A stretch of 51,947 nucleotides of DNA from an uncultured Bacillota bacterium (GCA_958448635.1 CAUDEQ010000006.1:1-51947), one strand, 5' to 3'; counted from the stretch's first letter, positions 1 to 9,230 are shown. A program made the numbers and translations. The notes: generated by a model not told the origin, from the letters alone.

Positions 1-62
1 ACAGTATCAAAATGAAAGGAAATATGGTGTTTTAGCTTCTTAAATATCATACAAGAGTCAAT

Positions 63-572
63 ATGAATTATATAAACGATTATATGTCTCCGCTGGGAGG
101 AATGACGATGGCAAGCGACGGCAGGTTTCTTACCGGGCTTTGGTTTGACGGAGAAAAGTACTTTGGAGAGAGCCTGTCCGGCAGTAGTGAGAAAAGGTCG
201 CTTCCGGTATTTGATGAAACTAAAAGGTGGCTTGATATTTATTTCAGAGGCGAGGAGCCTGATTTCACTCCACGCCTTTCGTTGGATACGACGCCATTCA
301 GAAAGAGAATATGCGAATTAATGATGGAAATACCATACGGAAAGACCGTAACATATGCCCGCTTAGCACGTCAGATTGCAGAAGAACGAGGTCTTAAGAC
401 CATGTCTGCCCAGGCTGTGGGCGGAGCTGTGGGACATAATCCCATATCCATCATAATCCCGTGCCACAGAGTAGTCGGAACTGACGGCAGCCTTACAGGA
501 TATGCAGGCGGCATCGATAAAAAGCTCAGACTGCTGCAGCTGGAGGGAATAAGCGATTTTATTTCAGTGTGA
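63..572 (+). CDS. ogt: Methylated-DNA--protein-cysteine methyltransferase
   Basis: Repairs O6-alkylguanine (and O4-alkylthymine) in DNA by irreversible transfer of the alkyl group to its own cysteine. The acceptor site is visible as IIIPCHRVVG with Cys134, followed by the GSLTGYAGG segment, and the helix-turn-helix DNA-binding part lies just before it (about residues 85-130). At 169 residues it is the usual length for the Ogt form without an Ada regulatory domain. The N-terminal YMSPLGGMTMASDG stretch is conserved in the family, so the start at 63 is preferred over ATGs at 102 and 108 although those follow a better GGGAGG. Its last 14 bases overlap the end of the convergent CoA-transferase gene. 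Product is confident. Confidence 0.95.
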   Translation: MNYINDYMSPLGGMTMASDGRFLTGLWFDGEKYFGESLSGSSEKRSLPVFDETKRWLDIYFRGEEPDFTPRLSLDTTPFRKRICELMMEIPYGKTVTYARLARQIAEERGLKTMSAQAVGGAVGHNPISIIIPCHRVVGTDGSLTGYAGGIDKKLRLLQLEGISDFISV

Positions 573-2136
573 TCCCCATGACCTCAGGCAGGAACAGACG
601 CCGATCCATCAGCTTGAGGTCAGGCGATATTACAGGTGTGAATTCCATCTTGTACAGGATATCCCTTTGAAGATCGACACCGGGAGCAATTTCCATGAGC
701 GTGACGCCTTCAGGCATCAGGCGGAAAACTGCACGCTCCGTGATGTACAGTATGTTCTGACGACCTTTATCCAGGGAGTTTTCACCGGAAAAGGTTATAT
801 GATTCACATCTTTTTTGAATTTTATATGAGGTCCGTCCTTGATGATGCTGACCTTGCCGTTCTCTATGATTATTTCACTTTTTCCTGCTGTAAAAGTACC
901 CATGAAGCATACGTTTTTAGCACCCTGGGTTATGTTTATAAACCCGCCGGGACCCGGCACCTTGCCGGCGAATCTGGAAACGTTGACATTGCCGTGACTG
1001 TCGATCTCTGCAGCTCCCAGGCAGGCGAAGTCGATGCCGCCGCCGTCATAAAAATCGAACATATCAGGCTGCTTCAGTATCGCATCCGGATTGTATGCGG
1101 CGCCTGTGGCGATGCCGGGGGCAGGAACGCCTCCCATTACGCCTGATTCGATGCTGGCAGATACGTTTTTAATTAGGCCTTCCTCATTCAGCACATTGGA
1201 AACGTTCATCGGAACGCCGATGCCGAGATTTATGAATGCATTGTCGCTGAACTCCATGGCGCCTCTTCTGCAGATGACCTTGCCGGAATCAAGCTCCAGA
1301 GGCTTTATTTCTTCCAGCTGTATTTTCTCATCTCCGCACCATGAATGAACCACAGCAGGAAGTCCCTCGATAAAATGCTGACCTGTATTTCCCGGCGAGC
1401 CGAGAATGACATAGTCGACGAGGGTGGCAGGAACTATGACGGACTGAGGATGAAGCTCACCGCTTTCCACGATCTCATCCACCTGGACCATCACTATGCC
1501 GCCGGAGTTTCGCGCCGCCGTTGCCATTTCCAGCTGCTCAAGATGCATCGCTTCCTTTTCCAGGGAAATATTTCCCTTTCGGTCGGCCATGGTGCCCTTT
1601 ATTATTGCCACATCTATGTCAAAGGCAGGGTAGAAGAGGTGGTCTTCACCCTTGACGGTTATCAGCTCCACAGGCCTGTCCTCACATGCCCTGGCAGTAT
1701 CGTTGATACAGGAGCCGTCCACGCGTGGGTCTACGAATGTTTTCATTCCCACCTGAGTTATGACGCCGGGTTTTCCGGAGGCGATGGCTCTCATCATATG
1801 AGACAGAACGCCCTGAGGGATCATGAAACACGGAATTGAGCCGTCCATAATGAGAGGGTACATTCTGTTGGCAAGGCTCAGATTGGAGCAGAGCAGCCGT
1901 CTTATGAGCCCCTTATGGGCAAAATGATTGATTCCACGTCCTTTTCCGTCGCCGCCGATACCTGCAACGTTGACAACGTTCAAATCTCTTGGATGACCTT
2001 CTCTGATAAAACGGTCTTCTATTTCGCCCAGGATGTCATCGGCAAGGCAGAAGCTTATGAAGGCGTCCACTCCAACGGTGGAGCCGTCGTTGATTATAGA
2101 TGCCGCCTCTTTGGCGTTTATGAATTTAACAGGCAT
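559..2136 (-). CDS. Acyl-CoA:carboxylate CoA-transferase, fused alpha-beta (YdiF-like)
   Basis: Family I CoA-transferase that moves CoA between an acyl-CoA and a free acid (acetate, acetoacetate, propionate and similar). The two subunits that are separate in many enzymes are fused: the N-terminal half carries VDAFISFCLADDILG and the C-terminal half carries the NASIESGVMGG-like segment (seen as SASIESGVMGG) with the glutamate expected to form the glutamyl-CoA intermediate. The ATG at 2136 follows AAAGGA by six bases and is preferred to the TTG at 2151, which lies in that site. It is the last gene of a three-gene minus-strand operon after the crotonase (29-base gap). Substrate is inferred only from neighbours (short 3-hydroxy acid or butyrate/crotonate). 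Confidence 0.9.
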   Translation of the reverse strand: MPVKFINAKEAASIINDGSTVGVDAFISFCLADDILGEIEDRFIREGHPRDLNVVNVAGIGGDGKGRGINHFAHKGLIRRLLCSNLSLANRMYPLIMDGSIPCFMIPQGVLSHMMRAIASGKPGVITQVGMKTFVDPRVDGSCINDTARACEDRPVELITVKGEDHLFYPAFDIDVAIIKGTMADRKGNISLEKEAMHLEQLEMATAARNSGGIVMVQVDEIVESGELHPQSVIVPATLVDYVILGSPGNTGQHFIEGLPAVVHSWCGDEKIQLEEIKPLELDSGKVICRRGAMEFSDNAFINLGIGVPMNVSNVLNEEGLIKNVSASIESGVMGGVPAPGIATGAAYNPDAILKQPDMFDFYDGGGIDFACLGAAEIDSHGNVNVSRFAGKVPGPGGFINITQGAKNVCFMGTFTAGKSEIIIENGKVSIIKDGPHIKFKKDVNHITFSGENSLDKGRQNILYITERAVFRLMPEGVTLMEIAPGVDLQRDILYKMEFTPVISPDLKLMDRRLFLPEVMGITLK

Positions 2137-2165
2137 ATATATTCCTTTCAAAGCGGTGATGACGC

Positions 2166-2942
2166 TTATTTGTTTTTAAATCTGATTTCCTTTTCCTTGT
2201 TGAGGAAGCCCCTCATTCCTATCTTCTGATCCTCTGTATCGAAGAGGGCGGCGAAAGCTTTGCGTTCAAAGGTGCAGCCGTCTTCGATGGAGGAATTTCT
2301 TCCAAAATTTATGGCTCTTTTGGCAGCTCTGACCGCCAGCTGGCCGTTTCTCTCAATGGAAAGGGCAATGTTCATGGCGCCGTCCAGAAGCTCCTCTGCA
2401 GGAAGTATTCTGCTGATAATGCCTGCTTTCAGAGCCTCATCGGCATCGATGATCCTGCCGGTGTAGAGCATTTCCTTGGCAAGGCTGACGCCGGCTATAG
2501 CAGGAAGGCGCTGAGTTCCTCCGGCACCGCAGATGACGCCCAGCTTCACCTCGGGAAGACCCATGCGTGCGTTTTGGGAGGCTATCCTTATATCGCATGC
2601 CAGAGCCAGCTCGAGACCTCCGCCCAGAGCATGACCGTTGATGACAGCTATGACAGGCAGGGACATGGCTTCAAGCCTGAGATTCAGTCTGCTTCCCAGT
2701 CCTGACCATTCCATGATCTCCTCTGGGCTCATATCGACCATTTCACTGATGTCAGCACCTGAAATGAAGGATTTGCCTGTGCCGGTGATTATTACAGTAT
2801 AGATATCATCATCGGTCTCGATCTCATCGAGAGCGCAGTTTATATCATCAATAAGACTTCGGCACAGCGCATTCATGGTCTCACTCCTGTTGAGAGTCAT
2901 GACGGCAGTGTGACCTCTTTTTTCAATAATAACATCTGGCAT
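2166..2942 (-). CDS. Enoyl-CoA hydratase/isomerase (crotonase family)
   Basis: Crotonase-fold enzyme expected to hydrate 2-enoyl-CoA or run the reverse dehydration. Both glutamates used by true hydratases appear to be present: one in VINGHALGGGLELALACD, the other in MGLPEVKLGVICGAGGTQRL, which argues against a pure isomerase or a decayed member. At 258 residues it is the usual length. The ATG at 2942 is preceded by AGGAG at eight bases; an in-frame GTG at 2963 has no such site. It sits between a GntP-type permease and a CoA-transferase on the same strand, so crotonyl-CoA/3-hydroxybutyryl-CoA is the likeliest substrate; this is inference from context. Confidence 0.9.
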   Translation of the reverse strand: MPDVIIEKRGHTAVMTLNRSETMNALCRSLIDDINCALDEIETDDDIYTVIITGTGKSFISGADISEMVDMSPEEIMEWSGLGSRLNLRLEAMSLPVIAVINGHALGGGLELALACDIRIASQNARMGLPEVKLGVICGAGGTQRLPAIAGVSLAKEMLYTGRIIDADEALKAGIISRILPAEELLDGAMNIALSIERNGQLAVRAAKRAINFGRNSSIEDGCTFERKAFAALFDTEDQKIGMRGFLNKEKEIRFKNK

Positions 2943-2993
2943 TTTACATTCTCCTGAAAACACGGATATATTGCTTCCCGAAAAAACCTGCGA

Positions 2994-4301
2994 TTATCCG
3001 AAGATCATCGCCAGCGGCAGCGCCACCAGGAATGTCGCAGCGATCGGCACCACGAGGCAGGTAACGAAATTGTATTTATACGAAAGCTTATGTGTCGTAT
3101 TGCATATGGCGAATACCGATACGATGGAGCCGTTCCAAGGCAGCGAATCCAGTCCGCCGCAGCCGTCGGAGCATAATCTGTGAATGTATTCGAGATTGTA
3201 TCCCGCCTGGCCGTATTCAAGGAAAGTGTCGCCCAGCGTTTCGTACATGAGGGAGATACCTCCGGAAGCAGAACCCAGTATGCCGGCAAATATGTTGGCG
3301 CCTACGGCAGCAACAAGATACGGATTGGCGTCTGAATTGGTAAGGACCTCCGTTGCAAATCCGTAGAACGGCGTTATCTTTGCAACAGAGCCGAAGCCGA
3401 CGATGACAGCGGTGTTTATGATGACCGTAACGGATGATGTGGCAGCGGAATTGAACATGGTGAGCATTTCTGCCTTAGGCAGGTGCTTCCAGAACAGTAT
3501 AAGTGCTGTCAGAATGCCTATGAGAAGGCATATTACGATATCCAGCTCGGTGAGATTGAAGATCAAAAGTACTAGAGCAAGTGGTATTATGGAAATTATT
3601 CCCTGAGGCGAGTCGGTCTCCTCATCTACTCGCTTAACGTTCTCAGGCCACTGAAAATGCTCGCCCCTGAGCCGTGCCTTTTTTGCCTGGTAATTCATAA
3701 ACAGAACTATGGCAACAGCCATGGTGAGGGCTCCCGCTATGCCGGGAAGAAGCCCTGCATAAGAAGGGGTTCCGAGGTACTGCATGGATACCACGTTTGG
3801 TATCTGAGGAGTAAAAGGCCCCGTCATGGCAAAGGTCCACATGCCTGCACACACGATGCCCGGAAGCAGATAAGTGGGAAGATCGGCTTCCTCGAAGAGC
3901 TTCAGTGCGATGGGGTATACGGAGAATATGATAACAAAGCTGTTGATGCCTCCGTAGCTCAGTATGGCGGCAGCCAGCATACATGCCGGCATGCAATGCT
4001 TTGATCCGAATTTCTTTGATATTATGGAGCCTATTTTTGATGCGGCTCCGGAATTCTGATATATGTTGCCGAAAATATTACCCAGAAGGAAGATGAAAAA
4101 ATACGACAGGAAAAATCCTGAAACACCTTCCATATACGTTTCGGTAACTCCTTTGAATACAGGTATGCCGCCTGAGATGCATGCTACTATGGCGGCAAGA
4201 GGACCGATGATTATCGGCGATACTTTTTTGAAAATAAGGATTGCCATTCCTATAAAGGAAATAAGAAGTCCGAGACCTGAAAAAATTACTTCGCTACTCA
4301 T
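2994..4301 (-). CDS. GntP-family permease
   Basis: Integral membrane transporter of about 435 residues with roughly twelve hydrophobic segments, beginning with SGLGLLISFIGMAILIF and containing the glycine- and proline-rich repeats of the GntP (gluconate:H+ symporter) family. The family also includes D-3-hydroxybutyrate permeases. It is the first gene of the operon with the crotonase and CoA-transferase, with a 51-base gap to the next start, which favours an organic acid over gluconate. The start codon at 4301 has no clear Shine-Dalgarno sequence; upstream DNA is very AT-rich. Family call is firm, substrate is inferred. Confidence 0.85.
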   Translation of the reverse strand: MSSEVIFSGLGLLISFIGMAILIFKKVSPIIIGPLAAIVACISGGIPVFKGVTETYMEGVSGFFLSYFFIFLLGNIFGNIYQNSGAASKIGSIISKKFGSKHCMPACMLAAAILSYGGINSFVIIFSVYPIALKLFEEADLPTYLLPGIVCAGMWTFAMTGPFTPQIPNVVSMQYLGTPSYAGLLPGIAGALTMAVAIVLFMNYQAKKARLRGEHFQWPENVKRVDEETDSPQGIISIIPLALVLLIFNLTELDIVICLLIGILTALILFWKHLPKAEMLTMFNSAATSSVTVIINTAVIVGFGSVAKITPFYGFATEVLTNSDANPYLVAAVGANIFAGILGSASGGISLMYETLGDTFLEYGQAGYNLEYIHRLCSDGCGGLDSLPWNGSIVSVFAICNTTHKLSYKYNFVTCLVVPIAATFLVALPLAMIFG

Positions 4302-4655
4302 GATGTTTTACTCGATAACCTTCCTGAAATAAATAAAGCAATAACAAAAATAATGAAAAAACGTGCAGTCAAAAATATTTTAACATATAGGTTTGTGAAA
4401 CTAAAGTAAACTTAAAGATTTTAAATTATCAAATTATTTGACGATAGATTTTAAAACAGATGAATAACACAAAATTTTCAAAAATAAACGGTAAAATATA
4501 GATAACGTCATGCAAAAGGAGTAAAATAGAACAAAGTCATGCTGCTATAAGATAATGGCGGCGCTTGTGATAAAATGAATAATGCAGGATCGATAACATC
4601 GTATGTTGAAGCCGTAAGCCTTTGCATATGAGAAAATACTATCGTAGACGGTGTG
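4302..4655. promoter_or_regulatory. AT-rich divergent intergenic region
   Basis: About 350 bases between the minus-strand permease operon and the plus-strand ABC exporter operon. It must hold both promoters. The stretch from about 4320 to 4510 is strongly AT-rich, while the 4540-4655 part has ordinary composition. A TTGACG at 4438 has no convincing -10 at the right distance. No open reading frame with a good ribosome binding site is seen. Confidence 0.4.
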
Positions 4656-4697
4656 AAAGGAGGATGCTGCGCCATAAGGCGCAGTTCCGGAGATATG
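4656..4697 (+). promoter_or_regulatory. Hairpin between Shine-Dalgarno and start codon of ABC ATPase gene
   Basis: A strong AAAGGAGG (4656-4663) is followed by a 7-bp perfect stem, CTGCGCC (4667-4673) with loop ATAA and GGCGCAG (4678-4684), and then by the ATG at 4695. The linear distance from site to start is 31 bases, too far; with the hairpin folded out it is about 13. A closer GGAG (4689-4692) is only two bases from the ATG. The alternative is initiation at the GTG at 4653, which would place the AAAGGAGG inside the coding region. Confidence 0.5.
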
Positions 4698-5396
4698 GCC
4701 TTTGTAACTTTTGAAAACGTGGAAAAGATATACAAGACGGGAGACATTGAGGTGCGCGCTCTTCAGGGCGTCGATTTTGAAATAGAAAAGGGCGAGATCT
4801 GCGTAGTAGTAGGTCAGTCGGGAGCAGGGAAGACTACGCTGTTGAATATCCTGGGAGGTATGGATACCCTCACCAGCGGCAGAGTGCTGCTGGACGGCAG
4901 GGATATATCCACATTGAGCGACAAGCAGATGGCAACATACAGAAGGTTGGATATAGGGTTCGTATTTCAGTTTTACAATCTCATACCGAATCTTACAGCA
5001 CTGGAAAACGTGGAAATCGCATCACAGCTTTCACCTAAGCCGCTGAACAGTAAAAAGGTAATGGAGGTAGTGGGTCTGGGAGACAGGATGAACAATTTTC
5101 CGGCACAGCTTTCAGGCGGAGAACAGCAGAGAGTTGCCATCGCAAGAGCCCTGGCCAAGAATCCCAAGCTGCTGCTTTGTGATGAGCCTACAGGAGCTCT
5201 GGACTATGAAACGGGAAAGTCCATACTGAAGCTCCTTCAGGAAACCAGCAAAAGAACCGGCATGACTGTGGTGATAATCACGCATAATTCGGCGCTGACT
5301 GCCATGGCAGACAGAGTGGTGAAGGTTAAGAACGGAACCATTGCTTCCGTGTCTCTAAATGAAGAGCCTGTTCCTGTGGAAAAAATCGAATGGTAG
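4695..5396 (+). CDS. ABC transporter ATP-binding protein (MacB/LolD-type)
   Basis: Cytoplasmic ATPase that powers the permease encoded 14 bases downstream. The Walker A motif is GQSGAGKTT, the signature is LSGGEQQR and the Walker B is LLLCDEPTG followed by the D-loop ALD; the switch histidine is in IITHN. About 233 residues from ATG 4695, where MAFVTFENVEKIY is a normal start for the family; the reading frame is open to a GTG at 4653. The LolD/MacB-like subfamily works with FtsX-fold permeases, in line with the neighbour. Exported substrate cannot be told from sequence. Confidence 0.9.
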   Translation: MAFVTFENVEKIYKTGDIEVRALQGVDFEIEKGEICVVVGQSGAGKTTLLNILGGMDTLTSGRVLLDGRDISTLSDKQMATYRRLDIGFVFQFYNLIPNLTALENVEIASQLSPKPLNSKKVMEVVGLGDRMNNFPAQLSGGEQQRVAIARALAKNPKLLLCDEPTGALDYETGKSILKLLQETSKRTGMTVVIITHNSALTAMADRVVKVKNGTIASVSLNEEPVPVEKIEW

Positions 5397-5410
5397 GTGT
5401 ATAGATCAAC

Positions 5411-8359
5411 ATGGCTGGAAACGTTTATGCTAAAAATATAAAACGCACCATATTCGGGAGCATGGGGAGATACATGGCAATACTTGCCATCATAGCTCTT
5501 GGTGTAGGCTTTTTCGTAGGTGTGAAGAATACCAAGGCCTCGATGATAGAAACGTGCGATCAGTATATGGATAAGTTTTCCCTATATGATTACAGGGTAA
5601 TTTCCACATATGGATTTACCGACGATGATGTTAGAGCCATGGGAGAGCTATCCGAGGTTTCTGCCGCAGAGGGAGGAATATATGCAGATTTCTTTTCTGA
5701 GGACAGGGGAGGCAATTCCATCATACTCCGAGCTCATTCAATAACCGAGGATATAAATAAGCTGAATCTGGTTGAGGGAAGAATGCCTGACAAACCGGAT
5801 GAATGCGTTGCCGACGGCTTCTACTTCACTGAGAAGGATATAGGAAAGACAGTAAAGATTGCAGATAAGAACCAGCAGACAGACAAGGATGCTCTTGAGT
5901 ACGGCAGCTATAAGATAGTAGGTCTTGCCAGATCACCGTATTACATAATGAAAGGAGAAAGGGGCACCACCTCACTGGGAGACGGCAAGATATCCGCCGT
6001 CATATACATGCCGCGTGAGGGCTTTACTTCAGAATATTTCTCGGAAATATACGTTACGTGTAAAGCTCAGGGATATGTTTTCAGCCAGGAGTACGATGAG
6101 AATGTCGGTAAGGTCGAGAAGACGATAGAAAATACTGCGGAAAGCCGCGCTCAGGCGCGATACGATGACATAGTCGATGATGCTCAGGAGCAGATCGATA
6201 AGGGTAAGGCGGAGCTTGAAGAGGGAAGAGCGACATTTGCATCGGAAAAAAACTCTGCATATTCGAAGCTGAGAAATGCTAAATACACTCTGGATGCAAA
6301 GAGCAGGGAGCTTTCCGAGGGAAAGACTGCTCTTGCCGGAGAGAAGGCCGGCTTGGAATCGAAGCGGACAGAGGCGTCAGCGGCGTTGACATCTGCCAAG
6401 GCAGCGCTGGCGCAGGCTCAGGCACAGCAGGATCAGCAGGCCATAGCCATATATACTCAGGCGGTAGCGCAGGCGGAAAGCGCACTGTCGCAGATAGACG
6501 GAGGATTATCTGCAATATCAGCGAAGGAACGAGAAATAGCTGCCGGTGAAGCTGAGATAGCTGCAGGATATGAGGAATATCGTGCAGGAATGGCCCGGGC
6601 AGACAGGGAATTCGCTGATGCGGAAAGAGAACTGAATGACGCTGAGGAAAAACTGAAAACGTCTCAGAAGGAGCTGGAGGATATGGCAGCTGCGGAGGTC
6701 TTCATGCAGACCAGGGAAGACAATCTGGGCTTCACCTCATTTGAAAGCAATTCTGACATAGTGGACAGTATCGCAAAGGTATTTCCTGTGTTTTTCTTTT
6801 TGATAGCGGCGCTGGTATGCTCAACTACCATGTCCAGGATGATCGAAGAGGAAAGGACGCAGATAGGCGCATTGCGAGCCATCGGATATACGTCGGGCAG
6901 GATAATGCTCAAGTACATGGTATATTCCGGTTCAGCTGCCGTAATAGGATGCATCGTCGGATTTCTGGCCGGCTCCAAGTATTTCCCTGTGGCCATATGG
7001 ACAGCATATGGGATGATGTTTGGATTTGCGCCTCTGGAATACTACTTCAACTGGCCGCTGGCAGTCATCTCACTTATCGTGTCGTTGATATGCTCAACGG
7101 GAACCACATATTTTGCCTGCAGAGGACAGCTGTCGCATATGCCTGCGGAAATTCTCAGGCCAAAAGCTCCGAAGGCAGGCAAGAGAGTCATTCTTGAGAG
7201 AGTAGGTTTCATATGGAGCAGGATGAGGTTTCTGCATAAGGTCACAGCCAGAAATATACTTAGATACAAGAAGAGAATGATAATGATGATCCTTGGAATA
7301 GGAGGATGCGCATCGCTGGTGTTGGCAGGACTGGGATTACAGGATTCCATCGCCGGCATCTCGGATCATCAGTACGACAATATAGAGAAGTACGATGTGA
7401 TGGTTGCTTTTGAGAAAGAGCTGACAGAAGAATCGCATCAGCAGTTTCAGGACAAATATGAAGATGAGCTTAGGAATACGGCGGTATTCCAGCAGTCGAC
7501 CGTGACTCTGAAGAACAATGGCGTTGTCAAATCAAGCAGCCTCATCGTAACGGATGATGAGAATATGACAGGCTCAGTGATAATGAGGGAGCCGGATAAC
7601 GATATGAAAAATGTGCCTATGCCGGGAGACGGCGAAGCGGTCATAAACAATAAGATGGCGGAGATGCTGGGCGTAGAAATCGGCGACGAGGTGACGGTGG
7701 AATACAGCGATACCAACAGCACAACAATAAAGGTATCGGGTATATACAGGAATTATGTTCACAGCTACATGTTCATAAACAGCGAGACATACAAAGAAAC
7801 CTCCGGCGAGGAATATGCGCCCACTATGATGTACCTTACCTTCAGAGACGGAACGGATGTCCATGAGGCTGCGGATGATATCAGTGATTCAGGAGACATC
7901 ATAGCCATTTCCGTAAATGAGGACGTCAGAGAGAGGATCGATGAGATGATGCTGAGTCTTAACTATATAATTATACTTGTTATCCTCTGTGCAGGAGCCC
8001 TGGCATTCATCGTGCTGTTTAATCTCAGCAATATCAATATGACTGAGCGTGTGAGGGAGATAGCCACCATAGAAGTTCTGGGCTTTTATCCCAGGGAAAC
8101 GGGTGCCTATGTGTTCCGTGAAAGCTTGATACTGGCTGTGCTTGGTATAATAGCGGGACTTCCTACAGGAATTGTACTGCATAGATTCATAATGGAGCAG
8201 ATAAATGTGGACATGGTTTCATTTAATGAGACCATAGATCCTGTAAGCTACATATATGCTGTGGTAATCGTACTCTGCTTCACCTTCATAGTGGACAGGA
8301 TAATGAGAAGAAAACTGAAGAGGATCAATATGGCTGAGGCTCTCAAGTCCATAGAATAG
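5411..8359 (+). CDS. ABC transporter permease, FtsX-domain, with large coiled-coil ectodomain
   Basis: A 982-residue membrane protein with two FtsX-type permease modules. A first membrane helix near residues 20-40 (YMAILAIIALGVGFFVG) is followed by an external region that ends in a long Ala/Glu/Lys-rich coiled coil (about residues 245-425). Three helices follow (from about residue 455), then a second extracellular domain and three C-terminal helices ending in RRKLKRINMAEALKSIE, the typical FtsX-family tail. The organisation resembles Gram-positive mechanotransmission-type ABC systems such as those tied to cell-wall or peptide handling. It is operonic with the preceding ATPase (14-base gap). 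No lipoprotein or periplasmic partner gene is adjacent. Confidence 0.88.
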   Translation: MAGNVYAKNIKRTIFGSMGRYMAILAIIALGVGFFVGVKNTKASMIETCDQYMDKFSLYDYRVISTYGFTDDDVRAMGELSEVSAAEGGIYADFFSEDRGGNSIILRAHSITEDINKLNLVEGRMPDKPDECVADGFYFTEKDIGKTVKIADKNQQTDKDALEYGSYKIVGLARSPYYIMKGERGTTSLGDGKISAVIYMPREGFTSEYFSEIYVTCKAQGYVFSQEYDENVGKVEKTIENTAESRAQARYDDIVDDAQEQIDKGKAELEEGRATFASEKNSAYSKLRNAKYTLDAKSRELSEGKTALAGEKAGLESKRTEASAALTSAKAALAQAQAQQDQQAIAIYTQAVAQAESALSQIDGGLSAISAKEREIAAGEAEIAAGYEEYRAGMARADREFADAERELNDAEEKLKTSQKELEDMAAAEVFMQTREDNLGFTSFESNSDIVDSIAKVFPVFFFLIAALVCSTTMSRMIEEERTQIGALRAIGYTSGRIMLKYMVYSGSAAVIGCIVGFLAGSKYFPVAIWTAYGMMFGFAPLEYYFNWPLAVISLIVSLICSTGTTYFACRGQLSHMPAEILRPKAPKAGKRVILERVGFIWSRMRFLHKVTARNILRYKKRMIMMILGIGGCASLVLAGLGLQDSIAGISDHQYDNIEKYDVMVAFEKELTEESHQQFQDKYEDELRNTAVFQQSTVTLKNNGVVKSSSLIVTDDENMTGSVIMREPDNDMKNVPMPGDGEAVINNKMAEMLGVEIGDEVTVEYSDTNSTTIKVSGIYRNYVHSYMFINSETYKETSGEEYAPTMMYLTFRDGTDVHEAADDISDSGDIIAISVNEDVRERIDEMMLSLNYIIILVILCAGALAFIVLFNLSNINMTERVREIATIEVLGFYPRETGAYVFRESLILAVLGIIAGLPTGIVLHRFIMEQINVDMVSFNETIDPVSYIYAVVIVLCFTFIVDRIMRRKLKRINMAEALKSIE

Positions 8360-8405
8360 GTCTGCTTATATGTGTGATAATTTATTAAAGTCAGGAGAAT
8401 TAAAA

Positions 8406-9104
8406 ATGCTTGGATTGAAAAGAAACATAGTTTTGAGTGAAAGCGATTTTGATGACAGCGGCAATATCAAGACTTCAAGCCTGATGCATCACTTTCAGGA
8501 TATAGCGCAGCTTCATGCCACATCGGTGAATCTCGGCTTCGAGGATCTGATGAAGGATTGTCGCATATGGGTTATGACGAAGCTTAAATTCAAGGTTTAT
8601 CGTAAAATGCTGGCCGGCAGCCAATATGAATTCTCCACTTATCCAAGAGGAAAAAAGAGTGTGACGTGGTTCAGGGATTACTACGTGTATGACCGGGAGG
8701 GCAATCTCTTTGCCGCCGCCATAAGCAACTGGTGCATTATCAACTTCAACACCAGGAGAATAGAGAGGGCAAACGTTGATTTCAACGGTGAATTCATAGA
8801 TCATCCGGCCATAGAGGGAGGAATTGAAAAGATCAGGATTCCTGAGGACATAGAATGTGTCAGCACGCATCATGTGACGGAGGAGGATCTTGATGAAAAT
8901 GCTCATGTCAATAACTGCCGTTATGCTGATATGATAGGGGAGATAACGGGGAGGAACGATTACAACGAGTTCATCATACATTTCGCCAAGGAATCGAGAA
9001 AGGGCGATTCCATAGAGCTTTATAAGACAGAGTCCGAAGGATACGTATATGCAGAGGGAAAGCTGGAAGACGGAACTGTGATCTTTCAGGCGAAGGTGAG
9101 ATAG
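8406..9104 (+). CDS. Acyl-ACP thioesterase
   Basis: Hot-dog-fold enzyme releasing fatty acids from acyl-carrier protein. The family motif is seen in DENAHVNNCRYADM, with the catalytic Asn/His expected there, and the protein has two hot-dog halves in about 232 residues, as usual. The ATG at 8406 has AGGAG eight bases upstream; an in-frame ATG at 8370 has no good site. It is 46 bases after the ABC permease on the same strand and is followed by a strong terminator, so it is probably the last gene of that transcript. Why a thioesterase would be joined to an exporter is not known. Confidence 0.9.
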   Translation: MLGLKRNIVLSESDFDDSGNIKTSSLMHHFQDIAQLHATSVNLGFEDLMKDCRIWVMTKLKFKVYRKMLAGSQYEFSTYPRGKKSVTWFRDYYVYDREGNLFAAAISNWCIINFNTRRIERANVDFNGEFIDHPAIEGGIEKIRIPEDIECVSTHHVTEEDLDENAHVNNCRYADMIGEITGRNDYNEFIIHFAKESRKGDSIELYKTESEGYVYAEGKLEDGTVIFQAKVR

Positions 9105-9154
9105 AGAACTGCTTATAACAGACATGATGATATATGAAATGAATTTACAACTAA

Positions 9155-9184
9155 AAGACCGACAGCGATAATGCTGTCGGTCTT
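9155..9184. terminator. Bidirectional intrinsic terminator
   Basis: Perfect 12-bp stem AAGACCGACAGC / GCTGTCGGTCTT with a six-base loop (9167-9172), followed on the plus strand by a T-rich run (GATTTTTT). It sits between the convergent ends of the thioesterase and glutamate dehydrogenase genes and can serve both, the plus side being the better one. Confidence 0.9.
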
Positions 9185-9230
9185 GATTTTTTATCTATTG
9201 TCTTATGACGCAAGCTATGCGGAGACTTTC

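Noticed and set aside
1345..1839. 164-codon plus-strand frame inside the CoA-transferase gene
   Set aside because: The minus-strand gene is clearly the real one by motifs and operon spacing.
4473..4487. AATTTTCAAAAATAA resembling a CodY box
   Set aside because: About four mismatches to the AATTTTCWGAAAATT consensus in very AT-rich DNA; chance similarity is likely.
8475..9125. Long open frame (216 codons) antisense to the thioesterase gene
   Set aside because: It mirrors the coding frame of a clear family member, has no ribosome site and no recognisable protein features.
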